A DNA stretch of 64,000 bases from Entonaema liquescens (Eukaryota > Ascomycota > Sordariomycetes > Xylariales > Xylariaceae): positions 1,426,001-1,490,000 of the forward strand of contig CADCSX010000003.1 of NCBI GenBank assembly GCA_902805475.1, given 5' to 3'. The notes below the pieces were generated by a model. That model saw only the letters and a program-made list of their open reading frames with translations, was not told the origin of the DNA and did no database searches. Position 1 is the first letter of the stretch. The number at the start of each line of letters is the position of its first letter. Below, piece after piece: positions 49,195 to 62,398 of the stretch. The translations under genes and the position numbers were made by a program.

Positions 49195-52100
49195 ATAAGT
49201 TTTTTAATTTCTTAATAAAAAATTAAACTATTATCGGAACAACTATATAAAAAACTAACATATTAATAAATAAATTTTTCTTTTTTATAAAAATTTAAAC
49301 GTAATATTATAAAATTATTTAAATAATAAATTATATTAAAATTTAAATATTTAAAAAAATAATAAATTTTTAAATTATTAAATAAAATATTATTATTTTA
49401 ATTATAATTTACGTTTTAAATTATAATTTTATTTATTATATAAAAAGCCAAAAAGTTTTTTTCTTATATAAATATTAAAAAAATTTATTTCGAAAAAATT
49501 AAAAATATATTTTAAAATATTATCGTTTTAAATATTATTAAATTAAAAAAAGTTAATAATTTAAAAAAATATATATAAAAATATATTTAATAAAATATAT
49601 AATATTATTAATAAAAATATTATTTTAAAAAATTTTTAATTAATAATAATTTAATTAAAAATTTATAATATAATATTTAAACTTTATAATTTAATTAAAA
49701 AAAATAATTTATAATTAAAAAAAATTATAAAATTAATTAATAATATTAATTTTATATATAAATAAAAATAATTATAAAATAACAAATTATAAATATAATA
49801 TAAAAAAAATAAATAAAATTTTTTTAATATAAATATAATTTTTAATTAAATATAATTATTTAATAAAAATATTAATAATATTTTATTACGAAAAATAATA
49901 TAATTATATAAATATAATAAAATAAAAATAAAGAAATAAATAAAATAAATAAATATATTATATTAAAAATTAAAATTTAATATATTATATATTTATTATA
50001 TTTATAATAATTTTAATATTATTTTATATATTTAATAAATATAAATAAAAATATTTTTAAAATAATTTTTTTTTATATATTTAAAAATATATAATTTTTA
50101 TTATATTTTATTAAATTTTATTTTAAGTTTATTAAAAAGTTTTTTTAAATAAAATTTATTATTAATTATTATATTATTTTATATTTTTTTAAAATAATAT
50201 AAATTTAATTATAAAAAATATATTAAATTAATAGTAATTATAATTGTTTTATATTAATAAATATTTTTTTTATATATAAATTTATTAATAATAATTTATA
50301 ATTTTTAATAAATTTTATTTTTTATAGTTTTTTATTATATATATTTTTTTATTAATTAAATTTTTTATTATTTATTTAATAATATTTTTATAAAATTTTA
50401 ACTTTTTTAAATTATTAATTTTATAATATAATAATTAAAAATTATATAATTATATACGTATATTTTATTTCGAAATAAATAAAAAATTAAATTTTTATTA
50501 AATTAATAATTTAATTAATTAATTAATTAATTTGTTAAATAAATAAATAAATAAATAATTAAATAAATTAAAAAATTAAAACGATTTAGTAAAATTTATA
50601 AAAAAAAATATAATTATATATTAATAAATTTATATAATAATATAAATAATATTTATGTAATTTTCGTAAATATAATATTTTTATATAAAAATATATAATT
50701 ATTATTAATTTAATATATTTTTTATTATCGAATTAATATTATTTTTTTTTAATAAATTTTATAATATATTATTATATTTTTTTTATATAATTTATATATT
50801 TATATTATAATAATTTTTATTTTAATTTTATTAATTTTAATTTATTAAATTATTTTTATAAATAAAATAATATTATAAAATATTATATTAAAAATAATAT
50901 TTATATTTATTTAAAAATTTATAATATATTTAATAATTTATTATTATAATATATTATTTATTATTATTATAAATAATTAATTTATTAATAATTATTTAAT
51001 TAAATTAATTTATATTTATATATTATTATTTTATTTATTATTATTATAATTATTATTATTATAATTATTTTTTAATTTATAATTATTATTAATAAATCTA
51101 TTATTAAATATATTAACAAAACTTTATAAATATATTTTTATTTATTATTATTAAAATAATAATAAAAATAATAAATTTTTAATTATTAATATATTTTTTA
51201 TTTATAACAAAAATAATAATTTTTATAATATAATAATTAAATATATTTATTATTTATTTTATAATAATATATTAATTTTTAATAATAATTTTAATAAAAA
51301 TAATTTAAATAATAAATTTATTATTTTAAAAATAATTTTTATAATAATAATAATAATTTTAAAATATTTTATAATTATAAAAAAATTTATTTAATTTAAT
51401 TATTTTTAATTTTATTATTTTTATTATTAATTTGAAAAATAATAATATAATTATTTATATTTTTAATAAAGAAAATATTTTAAAAATTATTATTAAAATT
51501 ATTATAAAAAATTTTAAAATATTTAATTTAATAAATAAAATATAATTATAAATTATTTTAAAAAATATATAAAATTTATAAATATTTATTAATTATTTTA
51601 AATTATATATTATTAATATTTTTAATAAATTTTTAATAAATTTTTAATATATTTTTTTATTTATTATATTATATTATATATTATTAATTAATTTATTATA
51701 ATATTTTATAATAAAAAATTATTTATTAAATTTAATTTTAAAATAATAAATAATTAATAATAATATATTTTATATAAAACGTAATTTTTTAAAAAAAAAT
51801 TTATTATATTTATTATTACGTAAAAGAAAAATTATTTTTAAAATATTTTTTTATAATATTAATATTAAAAAATATTATTATAATTTTATAAAAAATATAT
51901 TTATTTTAAAAAAAATAAATTTTTTTTATAAAAAAATAATATTATTAATATAATAAAAAAAAAAGAAAAAAATTTTCGTAATATTTTATATATTTAATAA
52001 TTTAAATAAATAAATTATTATAATTATTATATTAATATTTTTATTATTTTAATTATATTTTATTTTTTAAATTATATAATATAAAATAAAAAATATTAAA

Positions 52101-52805
52101 TTAATTTTAAATATATTATAATAATTAAATTATTATAAATATTATTTTAATATTATATTAATAATTTTTAATTTTAAATTTAAATAAAATTATTAAATAT
52201 AAAATTTTATATATATATTTTTTTAATTAATTAATTATTCGAAAATATAAAAATTTATTATAAATTATTATAATTAATTATTTAAAATTTATTATTTATT
52301 AAAATAATATAATATAATAATAATTTTAATAATTTAAATATAAAATATATTAATAATTAAATAATAATTATATATATTATATTATAATATATATTTAATA
52401 ATAAAATATTTATATATTATTATATTTAAAAAAATATATATATAAATTTAATTATTAAATTTTATTTATAAATATTAATAATTTAAAAAAAATTTAATAA
52501 AAAATATATAAAATATAATTATTTTAAATATTTAAATAAATAAAATATTATATTATATTTTAAATTATATAAAAATATTTATTTTAATATAAAATAATAT
52601 TTAAATTTAATTATATAATTATATTTTTAATAATAAAAATATTAATTAATTAATTTATTATAATATTATTACTTTTTAAAATTAAATAAAATAAAAGTTT
52701 TAAAGTTTTTTTTTACCCCGTTTAACGCATAATACGTTTTAAATCCATAGTTCACTCAATTCTTTCGCTTTACAAGCAGAGGGGTATGCGCATTGACATT
52801 TTCAG

Positions 52806-52838
52806 GTTTTTTCCGAGTGTGAGCCCTGCTCAACCGTA
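52806..52838 (-). repeat. Right terminal inverted repeat, 33 bp
   Basis: Plus strand starts GTTTTTTCCGAG and ends GCTCAACCGTA; perfect inverted copy of 43664-43696. Inside it, 52715-52805 has ordinary composition without a gene. Confidence 0.92.
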
Positions 52839-52844
52839 ATTAGG
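52839..52844. repeat. Right copy of the 6-bp flanking direct repeat
   Basis: ATTAGG, matching 43658-43663. Confidence 0.65.
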
Positions 52845-53543
52845 GTAGCCACAATATTCAGTCTTAGCTCTTTTATGAACGAATCGACGAATAGACAACT
52901 TGGCTCAACTTCCTAACAGAAAAACTAGAACGTCTCGTGCCATAAGCCTCTCATCCTCCATATCCCAACAATACGCCCGGATTCAGCAGGTAGGGATCAA
53001 ACCTCGAAGATAGTTGATTTCCTTGACGTCATAGCTACCAGTCTAAGTTGTAAGTTCAGAGACAATGTTTTAAAAAGATCTTCAACAATACAAAGACAGA
53101 CTGAAGAATGTTGTTAGCCATAAGCTGTTTTGAGTCTTACACGTCTAGAAGGTTTCTAATTGGCCCCCTGGACTAAAGGTAACGTACTATCTTACCTGAG
53201 CCCAGACTCACTCTGCATATAGCAACCCATGTTGGAGTTGGCACATAGTTGGTTACTTACCGCTGCGGCTGGAGCGGCTAGGTCAAGTGTCCAAACCCCC
53301 AAATAGCCCCTTACGTCAATGTTCTCCGAACGAATAATACAATGAATAGCTTGTATATACATGAGGGGGACTATAAGCTTACAAAGAAATGGTACACCTA
53401 GGCCTTGTCATAGCCCCGGTGGTTCAGCATCTGTGACAGCCGGGCTGACCTATAAGTATCTGCAAGCTTCTGCAAGCTGCTGCCAGCTATATCGAGTTAT
53501 TGATCATCGGTAAGGCTACCTGAATTTTACCGGATTTATCCAA
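52845..53543. other. Intergenic, promoter side of the tannase gene
   Basis: No gene. Ordinary composition resumes immediately after the insertion. Near 53458-53490 the repeats CTGCAAGCTTCTGCAAGCTG and CTGCCAGC lie 55-85 nt upstream of the tannase start; their role is unknown. Confidence 0.45.
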
Positions 53544-55408
53544 ATGGTTTCTCTAATAGTTCCAACCCTCTGGGTTCTGTTAAGCTTTTTTGCATATCAT
53601 GCTAACAGCACACCGTATGCAAAGCTACCTCGCCAATCTGCAAGATGTACCGTAAACCATTTTAAGGGAATCATCCCTTCTGGCATCTCAGTAGAGAGAG
53701 TTCAGCATGTCACATCCGGATCCTTTACGGAGCGAGGAAACCTAGGCTACCCTACATTTCCAACTGGGCTGCCGTCGCTCTGCGCGGTTATACTCAAAAA
53801 TGATACGGCAAATTACCGCTTCGGAATGTTCCTCCCAGACACTTGGAACTCGAAACTTCTTGTCATCGGAAGCTACTCTTTCCTTGGTGGCATCAACTGG
53901 CTCGACATGGGAGCTGGAGTGCAATATGGCGCCGCTACGCTCTCCACTGACACTGGACACAGCTCGGGCGCAGGAGATTTGGCGTGGCCGACTACTGAAC
54001 GACTCAAAGTCAATTGGGCTTACCAGGCGTTGGAGGGTTCCATAATCTTAGGCAAAACGCTCATTCAAGCCTACTACAACGACCAGATCGCGTATTCGTA
54101 TTTTAGTGGTTGCTCAACTGGAGGCAGACAAGGACTCAAGCAGATCCGTAAGTAGGATGGCAATTATTTACCCCTATCCATATTCCCCCCTTTCTTTGGA
54201 ATATATCACCCCCTAATATATAGTCCACTTGTGGGTATGGATATTTGCTTACTTATTGCTTTAGAGAGAGATCCCGATATGTTTGATGGGGCCTTAATTG
54301 GGGCACCTGCATGGGATACGAAGAATTTGATGCCTTGGATTTCCAAGCTCGCTACGTGGAATCTCCCAGAGGACGCTGCCGGGAGCATTAGCGATCAGAG
54401 TCTCTTCTCGCGGTTAGGGGAAGAGGTGTTGAAACAATGCGACTCCCTGGACGGTATGCAAGATGGCATAGTGAGCTCGCTCTCGGCATGCAGAGAACAG
54501 TTTGACATTTCCCAAATAAGCTGCGACGTGTCAAAAAATAAGACAGCTTGCTGGACTCAAGAGCAGATAGAAATGGCGCAGAAGATGTACAGCGACTATA
54601 TTACCGAGAGTGGTGAGTTCGTTTATAAGGGGTTGGACTACAGCTCCGAGGCGGAGTGGGGAACGTTCCTGATGCCAGCAAGCCCAAATGACGCCAACAG
54701 CGTAAGAAGGAAATTTGATGCGCAGTACGAGCGTACATTCATGGGCTACGGAAATGGCTGGCAGATCACTTCGTACAACGACACTGTTGTGGACGACGCC
54801 AGAGCTCGTGATGAAAACTCGGTGCAGGCCTCCGCAGACCAATTCGACCTTGGCATCTTCAGAAGCAAAGGAAAAATCAGTACGTATGATTTCTTTCCCC
54901 TGAAATACTTATCTAATTGCGTGGTGGCGAACTGACTTTTCGTGATACAGTCATGTACGGGGGGCTTGCAGACGCCACCGTACCGATACAGCACACGAAT
55001 CTGTACTACAACCGGACGATAGAGGCAATGGGAAGCGTTGACGATTTCTTCCGATACTTCCATATTCCAGGCATGGGGCACTGCTGGGCTGGTCCCACCA
55101 GTTCCAAATATAACGTTCCGTGGATGATAGCTGGCGCCGGCCAAGCAGCGCAGGTGCCACCTTATACTGGCGGTTCTTCGGTCCCCGGCTACAAGGACAA
55201 GGAGCATGACGCCTTACTAGCGTTGATGGATTGGGTCGAGAACGGCAATGCGGTGTCCCAGATTATTGCAACGGGATTCAATCTCAGTGATTCAACCGGA
55301 CAGTCAGTTGTGGTGCATAGACAACGTCCTCTCTGCGCGTACCCGCGAACTGCGACGTATGACGGCCAAGGTATTCAGAACGAAGCTTCTAGTTGGCAGT
55401 GCACGTGA
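53544..55408 (+). CDS. Secreted tannase/feruloyl esterase family protein
   Basis: Three exons, 53544-54147, 54265-54879, 54951-55408 (introns 117 and 71 nt), 558 aa. A signal peptide is present (MVSLIVPTLWVLLSFFAYHA). The family (tannase PF07519) hydrolyses gallate or hydroxycinnamate esters of plant polymers outside the cell. The nucleophile elbow is SGCSTGGRQGLK (residues about 188-199), where the Cys before Ser pairs with the Cys after the catalytic His. The acid is Asp in MYGGLADATVPIQH, and the His is in IPGMGHCWAGP, completing the CS-D-HC motif. A calcium-loop-like DSLDGMQDGIV lies between them. Several NxS/T sites fit secretion. Exon 2 requires the GCTTTAG acceptor at 54264; an earlier ATATAG acceptor would give an off-family reading. 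No damage seen. Confidence 0.94.
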
Positions 55409-55866
55409 AAGCTTGCAGATCTTGACCGATACATCATCTAAGTGTTATTATATTAATTCCTATGAACATTTACGAGGTACAGGTATTATATACATTAGCT
55501 GCACTTGCCGGATGTACTTCGATTCGCGGTGGGGGGATATAGGAAGATGTATATAATATAGGAGGAACAAACTATATAAAAACACTAATTATCTAGTTGA
55601 CGTGAATAAGAAATAATGAACCTGGTTAAATCAATTCAGGGGTAATTCATTGGGGGTGCCACGTGACATATATGCTTACCTGGGATCCTCGGTAAGATTC
55701 TAATACGGTATAGTTGCTTATTGCTAATCCCGAGGTTATATTCCATGCTGATGGGCTTGGCTTACCTTCATCGCGTATCCCAAAAGAAAAGAAAAGCACC
55801 TAACATAGTAAACTTCGTGAAACACGAGTCTTATCCTGCATTTCCTTACGTGCTTTATCCGTTAAA
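55409..55866. other. Intergenic between tannase and thioesterase
   Basis: Same-strand spacer holding the tannase terminator and the thioesterase promoter. A TATATAATATAGG stretch at 55549-55562 is AT-rich. No gene. Confidence 0.45.
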
Positions 55867-57091
55867 ATGGCTTCACCCACGCGACTCACGGCTCAAGAAG
55901 TTTTGAAATTGGTCCCTCTTCCAGACGCGGTTGAGAATGGCCAAGTCACAAAACGGTATATGAGCCAACGGAGTGCATGGCATCCGGAGGGCGACGTCGC
56001 GATCGCAAGCGAAGCTGAGTATTCAGGATTGCAAAATAAGCCTTCTACACGAAAAGTAGCGTACGGTGGACACGTGTACAGTCAAGCGGGAATGGCTGCA
56101 TCAAAAGCTCTTGCAGATATGCAAACTTCGCAGACTGGTGCTTCTTCAAAGAAAGTCGGTATTCATGTAAGTTCCGTAGAGCTAGACATTATTATTACTA
56201 GATGATATTCGACTACTCTTTATTGTTATCCCCTTGTGCCTCATAGAAAGCCAGACTTTACTGATAGACGTAGACTATTCATGGGTACTTTTCCGAGGCT
56301 GGTCTCGTACATAGGCCTTTTATATACAGTGTGACGACTCTGGCATCAAACCCTTCATTTCCAAATCTTCTCGTCACAGTGCGACAGCCTCTATCATCCA
56401 GCACAAACCCAGCGGGAGATCATTTCCCGCTTGCCGACGCCGAGCTGCCCCTCGGCCCAGTCTGCTTCAACGCCATCGTGTCGTTCAGACCGTCTGTAGT
56501 CTCACAGCATGTAGCCCAGGAACCGCCAGTGCAGGCACGGTTCGCGGATATCCTGAGCTCGCGGCCCCCATCGGCCTGGGATCCGGCGCCACACATCGAT
56601 ATCGCCAAGACAGTAGACGCCTTTCCGATGCGGAACCCTGGGACCTTTCCCGCTGTCGACATGAAAAGGTCGATCTCACCGCCTTTAACGACGGCAAGCC
56701 GCTCCACGAGCGCCGCGAGCTTATCCTGTATCGCCTACTTGCCCCTCTGTCCGCGGACCATCCCGATTCGCACATCTGCACCCATACGTACGAAGCCGAT
56801 AGGAATGGGCTGCTCATGATAAGCAACCACGTCGGGTTCGGGTACGACTTCGGCCGTGCGGCTAGTCTGAGCTATTCTTTCGTGGTGCACGTCAATCCCG
56901 AGGATGCGGTAATGGTCTACGGCGAAAATGAGTGGTGGATTCAAGAAGCGTGCTTTCCCCGACTTGAAGCCGGACGGGGTATCATTATGAGCAAGATCTG
57001 GAGCCCGAAAGGCGTGCATGTGGCTACGGAATATCAAGATGGCCTGTGCCAGCGCCAACGGAAGCCAGACGACAGGAAGGAGAAGTTATAG
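55867..57091 (+). CDS. Acyl-CoA thioesterase (TesB-like double hotdog), apparent frameshift
   Basis: Exon 1 55867-56166, intron 107 nt, exon 2 56274-57091. The first hotdog has VAYGGHVYSQAGMAASKALA and, after the intron, TIHGYFSEAGLVHRPFIYSV with VTVRQP, as in fungal TesB-type thioesterases. The second has MISNHVGFGYDFGRAASLSY and VNPEDAVMVYGENEWWIQEA. The frame breaks at ATGAAAAGG (56661-56669): the first frame runs into low-quality serine-rich sequence, while the next continues VDLTAFNDGKPLHERRELIL. One missing A in the AAAA run (56664-56667) would restore 373 codons (372 aa). These enzymes hydrolyse acyl-CoAs, often in peroxisomes; the C-terminus KEKL is close to, but not a standard, PTS1. 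Confidence 0.85.
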
Positions 57092-57449
57092 GTTACGACC
57101 TCTTTAGTAAATATGACGTACTTGGTAAATTCAGGACAATATTGCCGAAGTTATTAATAAGTATGACCTTTGGTATCAACTAGGCAAAGGTTTCACCCAC
57201 CGAAATGTTTACAGGAATAGACTACAATGCATGGTCACTGTATAGAGTAGATGTATATATGGTTGGCGGCAAGATTATTTTCATTCACGATATATGGCAG
57301 AATGGTTTAAAGATATACCCAAGATGGAGCAGACTTCATGCCTTGGGAAGCTATCGCATTTACAAGCTATTAGGATTGCTTGGCATATCGTGCACCTGAG
57401 GGGACATGGGCCCGTCTAATCCGTGGGATGTTCGTGATGCCCTAGACTT
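57092..57449. other. Intergenic between convergent genes
   Basis: 3' flanks of the thioesterase (plus) and the FAD monooxygenase (minus). A short open frame at 57205-57399 lacks any domain and is not called. Confidence 0.45.
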
Positions 57450-59181
57450 TCATGCCTCGAGCGCAATGCCACTATCTTCGTCGCCCAAGCCCGAGCCTTC
57501 TTCCTGTGGAATGCTAAAGGGATCCTCACTAACAGCTTTATCAACTTCCACACATGCATCATAACCAAACAGCCAGGATTGCACCTGGGGACAGCACCAG
57601 CGGATCGGAAAAGGGCGTCTTTTACTTCCTTGTCGATCTGTGATAATAGCAACTCATCTCGCGCGCGCTGTTCGGGTCCATCTATCATATGGAATACGTC
57701 GCGCTGATAGTCACCCATTGTTGTCAGCGAATAGTCTTATTCAGCCGCCACATAATACCGGAAAAGATAGCTCTAAGAGTCTCCATTGGTTCAATTGCTC
57801 TCTATATGAAGCTGGACTTACCTGCCCGAAAGTTTCCTTTACAATCGCATCTCCTCGTGGCTTTCGAAGTTGCTCGTACATTCTCAACGCTTTGCCGATC
57901 TGCTCCTTGGTCTGGATATGTCCTAACAAGCGGCCAAGGACGGCTCCGTCTTCGATGGCAGAGTTGGCTCCTTGACCGAGATACGGTAGCATAGGGTGAC
58001 AGGAATCGCCGCTTGATAATAATATCAGCCAGGTCAACAAATAATGCAATGAAGTAGCTTTAGCCCCTTTATCAGACGGACTCACACGAAGGCAAAGTTG
58101 CTATTAGGAGCATCGTGGATCCATCTTCGCATCTCTTTGCCTGTAATCGGGATATTGTTAGAATTTGAGTAGTACCAGGAGACAATTACAACTAAAAACG
58201 TACGATGCATCAGCTTCCACTTCTTAACAGAACTAACGAGTGCAAGAAACTTATTTAAGACTGGATCCCAGTCCTTAAAGAGCGCTCTCATCTCTTCCAC
58301 CGAGCCTGCTTGGCGGCTAACACCGCTTGGCAAGTCATCCGGAGTCATCAGGACGAGATTGAACTCAGTTCCTCCTCGGAGTGAGTAGCCGACGACGTGC
58401 GACTTAGGACCCATCCAGATATTACACTTTGGGTTGCTAACCCATTCCCTTAACTCGGGATCTTGAATTTGATCAAGTTTGATAACCAATCGATATGCCA
58501 AGTCACCGGTCGGCCTTGGGACGCCCTCAAAGTCTCTAGGGAGAAACTGGGCCCGGCAAAGCGACCATAAGCCGTCGGCGGCAATAACTAGATCTCCACG
58601 TATCTTCGCCCCGGACTGGCTTGTGATCTCGCCCGTTTCGAAGTTGACGCCGCTAATTCTCACTCCGAACCGAAATTGCACACCAAGTTCTTTAGCGCGC
58701 GTGTAAAGTGCGGTTTGGAAGTCAATCCGGTGTAGCTCAACCATAGGAGCACCGTATTTCGCTCGTATCTTCTTCTTCCAGTCTTCCTCCACAGCCAAAA
58801 CTTCTCCAGAGTATCGGCGGACAATCAGCGATATAGGCTCAGCTGCTGAAGCCCACAAGTCGTCTGAAAGACCCCAGCGCTGCAGTATCCGCGAAGAATT
58901 TGAGGTGATTTGTATTCCAGCCCCTATCTATGACCGTGTGAGAATAGAGAATGTTTTCGTCCCAGTCTATCTGTGGGGTCGTGTTACCTCATGAAGCCCT
59001 CCGGCTGTCTCGAATACGGTCACATGGTGACCAGACAATGCGGCTTCTATAGCAGCTGCCAGGCCACTTATACCAGCGCCTATGATAAGGACATCTAGGC
59101 GAATAGCTAGATTGGGAAGCCCAGCCTACAATCTCTTATCAGTGGCAGGTTCGCCATATGGACTTGGATATAACGCACCAT
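57450..59181 (-). CDS. FAD-dependent monooxygenase, salicylate-hydroxylase-like, apparent frameshift
   Basis: Six exons: 59181-59179 (the ATG alone), 59125-58988, 58927-58204, 58140-58086, 58011-57822, 57703-57450. The FAD-binding GxGxxG motif is LDVLIIGAGISGLAAAIEAA, the DG motif is VIAADGLWSLCRAQFL, and the GD motif is VGDSCHPMLPYLGQGAN. This is the class A aromatic hydroxylase pattern (salicylate 1-monooxygenase, 6-hydroxynicotinate monooxygenase and relatives), which hydroxylates aromatic acids with NAD(P)H. In the last exon the frame is lost at GACGCCCTTTT: after KEVKDA the family-like continuation PFPIRWCCPQVQSWLFGYDA is in another frame, reached if one C is missing from the run at 57613-57615. 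With it the product has 455 codons (454 aa) and an acidic C-terminus. Confidence 0.88.
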
Positions 59182-60260
59182 TCTGGAAATACGGCGGTAC
59201 TACTACAATACAGAGCTACTGATACATCAATAACTTCTCGCAAGTAGTTATTTTAGTGCTATCATGGAACTTTGTACATGACTATAATGTATCAAATTAC
59301 AAGAAGAAACTAGGTACCCCAACAGATCACACTTCAAGAATATACTTGGCCTAACCAAAGGTCTATAATGCTGTGTTCCCCGCTTCCCGGTTAATTCCTC
59401 CCCCGGAAGCTGGGCAGTCACCAAATGCCGGCTGAGTCTCAAGTAGCTTCATGCAACATATGAGAGCCGTAACGTCACTCAGTGTTTTATTGGAGAAGCT
59501 TATCTTTTGCAGTTTGTGACTCCCGAACCTCAGAGGCACATCATAAATCCATTCCTAAATTACTGCCATAAGATAAAGACGCTTATTGAGGTTGGCACTA
59601 GTAAATGAAAGCGTTCTAAAGGCCTTCAGAGGTTATGGTATATTATTGGAATGAAAATGGTTTTGTTAATGAGTTCGCGTTGAATATTTTCTGCATAACG
59701 TATACACATGAACTGATAATCGCGAGTATTGGAAGATATGGGTTGCCTTTCTTCATTACTTTCTCCTTTCTCAAGGCCTCTGAAAAATACTCTCTATTCA
59801 TCTCGGCGTAGATTATAAATTATGATATCTGTGTTATTAGAAATCTAGGTAAATATTCCGTTATATGACGGTAAATCGGTATGATAGGTTAGTCGAGCAT
59901 GCTCTGCGACTTAATAAGCTGGATCAAACTAGCCGTCGGTAACATATCTCCTATTTTAACGAATCATAGTTAGATACCTACTTTTCGATCGATCGCTGTT
60001 TGATCTCTTATTAAGGACCTAGACGCGAACTCCATACATACCCGACAAAATTACTATTTTGACACAATCGCGGTCTCCAAGGCTTCAAGCGAGGTTAGCA
60101 ACGTTTGCCTACTACTAAGACGGACTACCTTGACGAAACTATATGCACCTAAAGTCACCAGACTATTATTTATAAACACGTTTAAGGCAAATTGTAGTAT
60201 AGCTTATTTCATTCATTCGACTTAAGCCAAACCATCAAACATCATAGCGCGAGTCTCAAG
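59182..60260. other. Intergenic, 1.1 kb
   Basis: AT-rich with no gene visible. It is the upstream region of the monooxygenase and the 3' flank of the small gene at 60261-60784. Confidence 0.45.
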
Positions 60261-60784
60261 CTAAAATTTCTTGCCTGGCATACCATCACTCTTCTCTTTC
60301 TTCCTGCTTAGTATCTCCGCTTCTTCCCGCTGGATTTCGGCGTCGGCTTTTGCGCCCCGTGAAGGTTCATTCCCGTGCATTGTAGCCTGTGGTTACAAGT
60401 GTGAGTCAAGGCTAATCAAGTGAATCAATCGTTCGTTAAATAACATACGCGGTATGTGGGATCGTGTTTGTAACGCTCGGCAACATCATCTTGGATCTAT
60501 GCATAACAACATGTTAGAACCGTATTAGGCGAAACGAGGGTCCATTATGAGATTGCTCAGGAGACGTACGTGTTCATCGATCATTTCGTTCATTGCCTTG
60601 TTTTGATCCTCTGACCAACGGATTAGTTTCGCGATATAAGCCGCGGTATGAGTTGCAACATACTAGGCCTATAGCCCTGAGCATTGATCGTATGCTGTCT
60701 TCCCTCATTTGCTATATCTGCTCGGCCATAGTTGATCTGGTCACCTTGTTCATAGATACCGGAAAACCCGTGATTGCCAGCCAT
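60261..60784 (-). CDS. Small hydrophilic protein, 111 aa, four exons
   Basis: Exons 60784-60664, 60610-60570, 60496-60449, 60386-60261. Introns are 53, 73 and 62 nt, the first with a textbook GTATGT donor and AACTAAT branch site. All phases agree. The protein starts MAGNHGFSGIYEQGDQINYG, continues DQNKAMNEMIDEH and DDVAERYKHDPTYR, and ends in a charged helix AEIQREEAEILSRKKEKSDG with a lysine-rich terminus GKKF. No signal peptide, cysteine or membrane segment. It is strongly hydrophilic with Gly/Asn-rich N-terminus, reminiscent of small stress-associated (LEA-like) fungal proteins, but I do not recognise the family. None of the exons is long enough to stand out as an ORF. The consistent splicing is the main evidence. 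Confidence 0.68.
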
Positions 60785-61272
60785 GATGATAGGTATTCTT
60801 TAAGATATGCAACTGATGATTAAAGATACTAGTCTGACGATGAAAATGCGTTAGAGGTTCATTAAAGTCAATTATTACTGAGAATTAAGTTCGAGAGGCT
60901 GTTGCGAGCTTCGTTGGAAGCGTCTATATACCTTTGCTGTACACAGTCCGTCTTACTGTCGTCTCCAAATTACCAACGTCATAATTGCGACGTTTCTGGA
61001 GTAGCATCTCCATACCGCTTCTCGCTCGGATTGATCTGAAAGGTTGACTCTCGTTTTGATGCTGATCTATCTAAACCTAGATGCTCGATTTCGAAATGTT
61101 GCAGTTGGATGATGTCATGCATTGACATTATGATCAATACATAGGCTCGTCAGTGCCCATCTAAAGGACCACATTGGCTCACACAAAGTTCATTGCGATT
61201 CAGAAATATCACCTTTTGCTTCTCAACTACGGCGTCTTTGACTTGGCCTAGGCAAAGAGGATTCCGCCCAGC
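60785..61272. other. Divergent promoter region
   Basis: Between the small hydrophilic-protein gene (minus) and the aldo-keto reductase gene (plus). No coding sequence seen. Confidence 0.45.
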
Positions 61273-62398
61273 ATGATATTCGCTCGAGGTCCCTCAATTG
61301 CAACGACCTTTGTTGCCCCTCTTTTCACGTTCCTCCTGTCGGTAACTGCAGAACACCATGTCTCGCGAGTCAGTGACATACCCAAGATTGGATTAGGCAC
61401 TTGGCTCTCCGACAGAGAGAAGGTAGGGCACGTCTAAATAAAATATGTTAAAGACCTAGTTGTGAGCTTACATAACTTGATACACAGGTTACCCATGCTG
61501 TCGAATATGCTTTGGATTCAGGGTATACTCACATTGACGCTGCTCTCGTCTACAGTACAAATCATTGACACCCCATAATTTGCGTGGTAACTAATACAAC
61601 ACAGACAATGAAGACCGAACTGGCGAAGGGATAGCTCTAGCAGGTACTGCTAGAGAAGATATTTGGGTAACAAGTAAGCTATGGAATGATCACCACCGTC
61701 CTGGTGACGTCGAAGCGGCGATCAGGCAGTCGTTATCGGATCTTGGTGTGGAGTATTTGGATCTCTATCTCATGCACTGGCCGGTTGCCTTTGTTCCAGG
61801 CGAGGGTACTAAGATTGATGAGGAGACATCCATCTTCGACACCTGGCGAGCTATGGAAGACCTTGTGAGAGCCAACTTGACTCGGAAGATTGGCATTTCC
61901 AACTTTGCCAAGAAGGACGTTGAGGATATCCTGGACATGTGCACAATATGTCCTTACGCACATGAATTCGAGACGCATCCCTACCTGCAGCAGCAAGATT
62001 TCGTTGACTTCCACAAAGAGGTCGGCATCAAGGTCATTGCGTACTCACCGCTTGCAAATACGAATCCGACTTACAACAGTGGTATTAAACCCATCATGGA
62101 AGATTCATTCTGGAAATTCATGGCTGAAAAGAAGGAGGCAACCGTACCCCAAGTCGCACTGGCTTGGGGAATGCAGAGGGGAACCATTGTCATCCCGAAG
62201 AGTGTTCACGAGCAGTACATCAAGGAGAATCTAGAGGCACTAGACGTAAAGCTTTCAGACGATGATATGAAGGATATCGCTAAGCAAGATAAGAAGACGA
62301 GGATGAACGACCCCGGTAAAAGCTGGGGTATAAAGCTGTTCGCGGACTTGGATGACCCTACCGATCTGGATGCGAATAAGAAGGGCAAGGAGCTGTGA
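61273..62398 (+). CDS. Aldo-keto reductase with an N-terminal signal peptide
   Basis: Three exons, 61273-61422, 61488-61554, 61605-62398 (introns 65 and 50 nt), 336 aa. The core has PKIGLGTWLS, the catalytic tetrad Asp and Tyr in YTHIDAALVYNNE, Lys in DIWVTSKLWNDHH and His in LDLYLMHWPVAF, then NLTRKIGISNF. The NADP(H)-binding segment is VIPKSVHEQYIKENLEAL. Aldo-keto reductases reduce aldehydes and ketones. Residues 1-29 (MIFARGPSIATTFVAPLFTF then LLSVTAEHH) form a convincing hydrophobic signal sequence that is in frame with the core and encoded in the same exon. Most family members are cytosolic, so entry into the secretory pathway would be unusual. An internal start is unlikely because no ATG follows before the core motif. 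Confidence 0.92.

Noticed and set aside
57205..57399. 64-codon plus-strand frame after the thioesterase gene
   Set aside because: No domain or splice support; lies in the 3' flank of two convergent genes.
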